Positions 63,530-64,000 of a stretch of 64,000 bases of DNA are shown piece after piece (the first letter of the stretch is position 1; each line of letters starts with the position of its first letter). Origin of the DNA: Vreelandella hamiltonii (GTDB lineage Bacteria > Pseudomonadota > Gammaproteobacteria > Pseudomonadales > Halomonadaceae). The position numbers were made by a program, and so were the translations under genes. Under the pieces are notes generated by a model. That model made no database searches. It was not told the DNA's origin and saw only the letters and a list, made by a program, of their open reading frames with translations. The stretch lies in contig NZ_BMXN01000012.1 of the NCBI RefSeq assembly GCF_014651775.1, positions 43,746-107,745 on the forward strand. The letters run 5' to 3'.

Positions 63530-63805
63530 ATGCAAAGCGCAGTCATCCTGATCAATACCGAAAAAGGCCAGATCAAGGCCGTGGCCGAACGCCTGGCCGA
63601 TGTGGAAGGTATCAGTGAGGTGTACTCCACCTGCGGCCGTTACGATCTGGTGGCCATTGCGCGCACCCGCGATTTCGAAAGCCTGGCCGAGCTGGTGACC
63701 GAGCGGTTGAATGCCGTGGAAGGCATCAGCGATACCGAGACGCTGAACGCCATGCAGGTTCACTCACGCCATGATCTGGAAACCATGTTTTCCGTTGGCT
63801 GGTAA
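63530..63805 (+). CDS. Lrp/AsnC ligand-binding-domain protein without DNA-binding domain
   Basis: This 91-residue stand-alone RAM/AsnC effector domain begins MQSAVILINTEKGQIKAVAE. It has GISEVYSTCGRYDLVAIART and a second half ending HSRHDLETMF. It has no HTH, unlike Lrp. Such proteins form ring-like oligomers that bind amino acids; their role is unknown. GAGGAC precedes the ATG at 63530; the frame extends to 63413 without support. Confidence 0.9.
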   Translation: MQSAVILINTEKGQIKAVAERLADVEGISEVYSTCGRYDLVAIARTRDFESLAELVTERLNAVEGISDTETLNAMQVHSRHDLETMFSVGW

Positions 63806-63882
63806 CGCCCCAGAAAGTTGACGAAACGAATGATGAAACGCCGCTGATAAGGCGTCTTGAAAGATAGCAGGGGAGTCCTCCG

Positions 63883-63942
63883 TTGGCTAAATCACTTGTA
63901 ACTATTCAGGTGGTTGCGGATAGCCTGTCGACAACCACCTGA
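63883..63942 (+). other. Possible 19-codon leader peptide ending in a terminator stem
   Basis: A TTG at 63883 follows AGGGGAG with 7-base spacing and opens a frame reading MAKSLVTIQVVADSLSTTT, whose last codons form the 3' arm of the following hairpin. The layout recalls attenuation, but no antiterminator was found and the controlled gene lies outside the window. Confidence 0.25.
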
Positions 63943-63948
63943 TTTTTC
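63907..63948 (+). terminator. Rho-independent terminator
   Basis: The perfect 10-bp stem CAGGTGGTTG/CAACCACCTG runs into ATTTTTCT. The remaining bases to 64000 show no gene that can be identified. Confidence 0.85.
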
Positions 63949-64000
63949 TGGCATAGTGCACAGCATCATTCGGCACACCTATGCGGCGATATGACCATCA

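Overview
The window is a stretch of chromosome from a GC-rich gammaproteobacterium. Several things fit a halophilic member of the Halomonadaceae or a close relative such as Pseudomonas: TrpI divergent from trpBA, AstE next to an arginine/ornithine-type transporter, PrkA-YeaH-SpoVR, a high-potential iron-sulfur protein, and REP-like intergenic repeats. The genus is inferred from gene content and was not tested by any search. No rRNA, tRNA or CRISPR array was seen.

Region by region: 1-3.7 kb holds a cut-off P-loop kinase-like gene, trpI and trpBA. 3.8-9.1 kb holds a small membrane protein, an AraC/LysE pair, an SDR-DapA-like pair, a zinc metallopeptidase and YjdM. 9.1-13.3 kb has a YefM-YoeB toxin-antitoxin module with its operator, an MFS transporter, a 145-bp MITE-like element, a GST, a five-copy REP array, a nitrilase-family amidase and a DUF427 protein. 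13.3-17.8 kb is a sharply AT-rich accessory island: an AIPR-family phage-resistance-type protein, a decayed copy of the recD 3' end, a membrane protein with a C-terminal GT51 transglycosylase domain, and a tiny basic protein. 17.8-29.6 kb is the recBCD locus (recC, recB and recD on the minus strand) interrupted by a HEPN/MNT toxin-antitoxin pair and pncB. 29.8-30.4 kb is a HigBA-like module.

30.5-37.1 kb carries a rhodanese, chrA, an HTH protein, purEK, a diguanylate cyclase and TraX. 37.2-43.9 kb is an amino-acid uptake and catabolism block on the minus strand: astE, then an ABC importer of the AotPQM type with two binding proteins, then an isoaspartyl-dipeptidase homologue. 44-57.8 kb holds housekeeping and stress genes: hemerythrin, WrbA, D-malate/tartrate dehydrogenase with its LysR regulator, lipocalin, YjbQ, an AGCS symporter, AzoR, an alkyltransferase-like protein, a GNAT-nitrilase fusion, an EamA exporter, FadH and a threonine aldolase. 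58-62.9 kb is the PrkA-YeaH-SpoVR stress operon. HiPIP and a stand-alone Lrp ligand-binding domain protein close the window.

The most unusual part is 13.3-17.8 kb. A roughly 80 percent identical remnant of the last ~220 bp of recD lies about 2.5 kb beyond the intact recD end, in the same orientation, with the transglycosylase gene between the two copies. This is the footprint expected of an integrative element that used the recD 3' end as its insertion site. The transglycosylase-domain protein is itself odd: its four predicted membrane segments and positive-inside charge pattern would put a normally periplasmic catalytic domain in the cytosol. Together with AIPR, YefM-YoeB, HEPN/MNT and HigBA, the neighbourhood of recBCD looks like a small defence and conflict island. 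That functional reading is inference.
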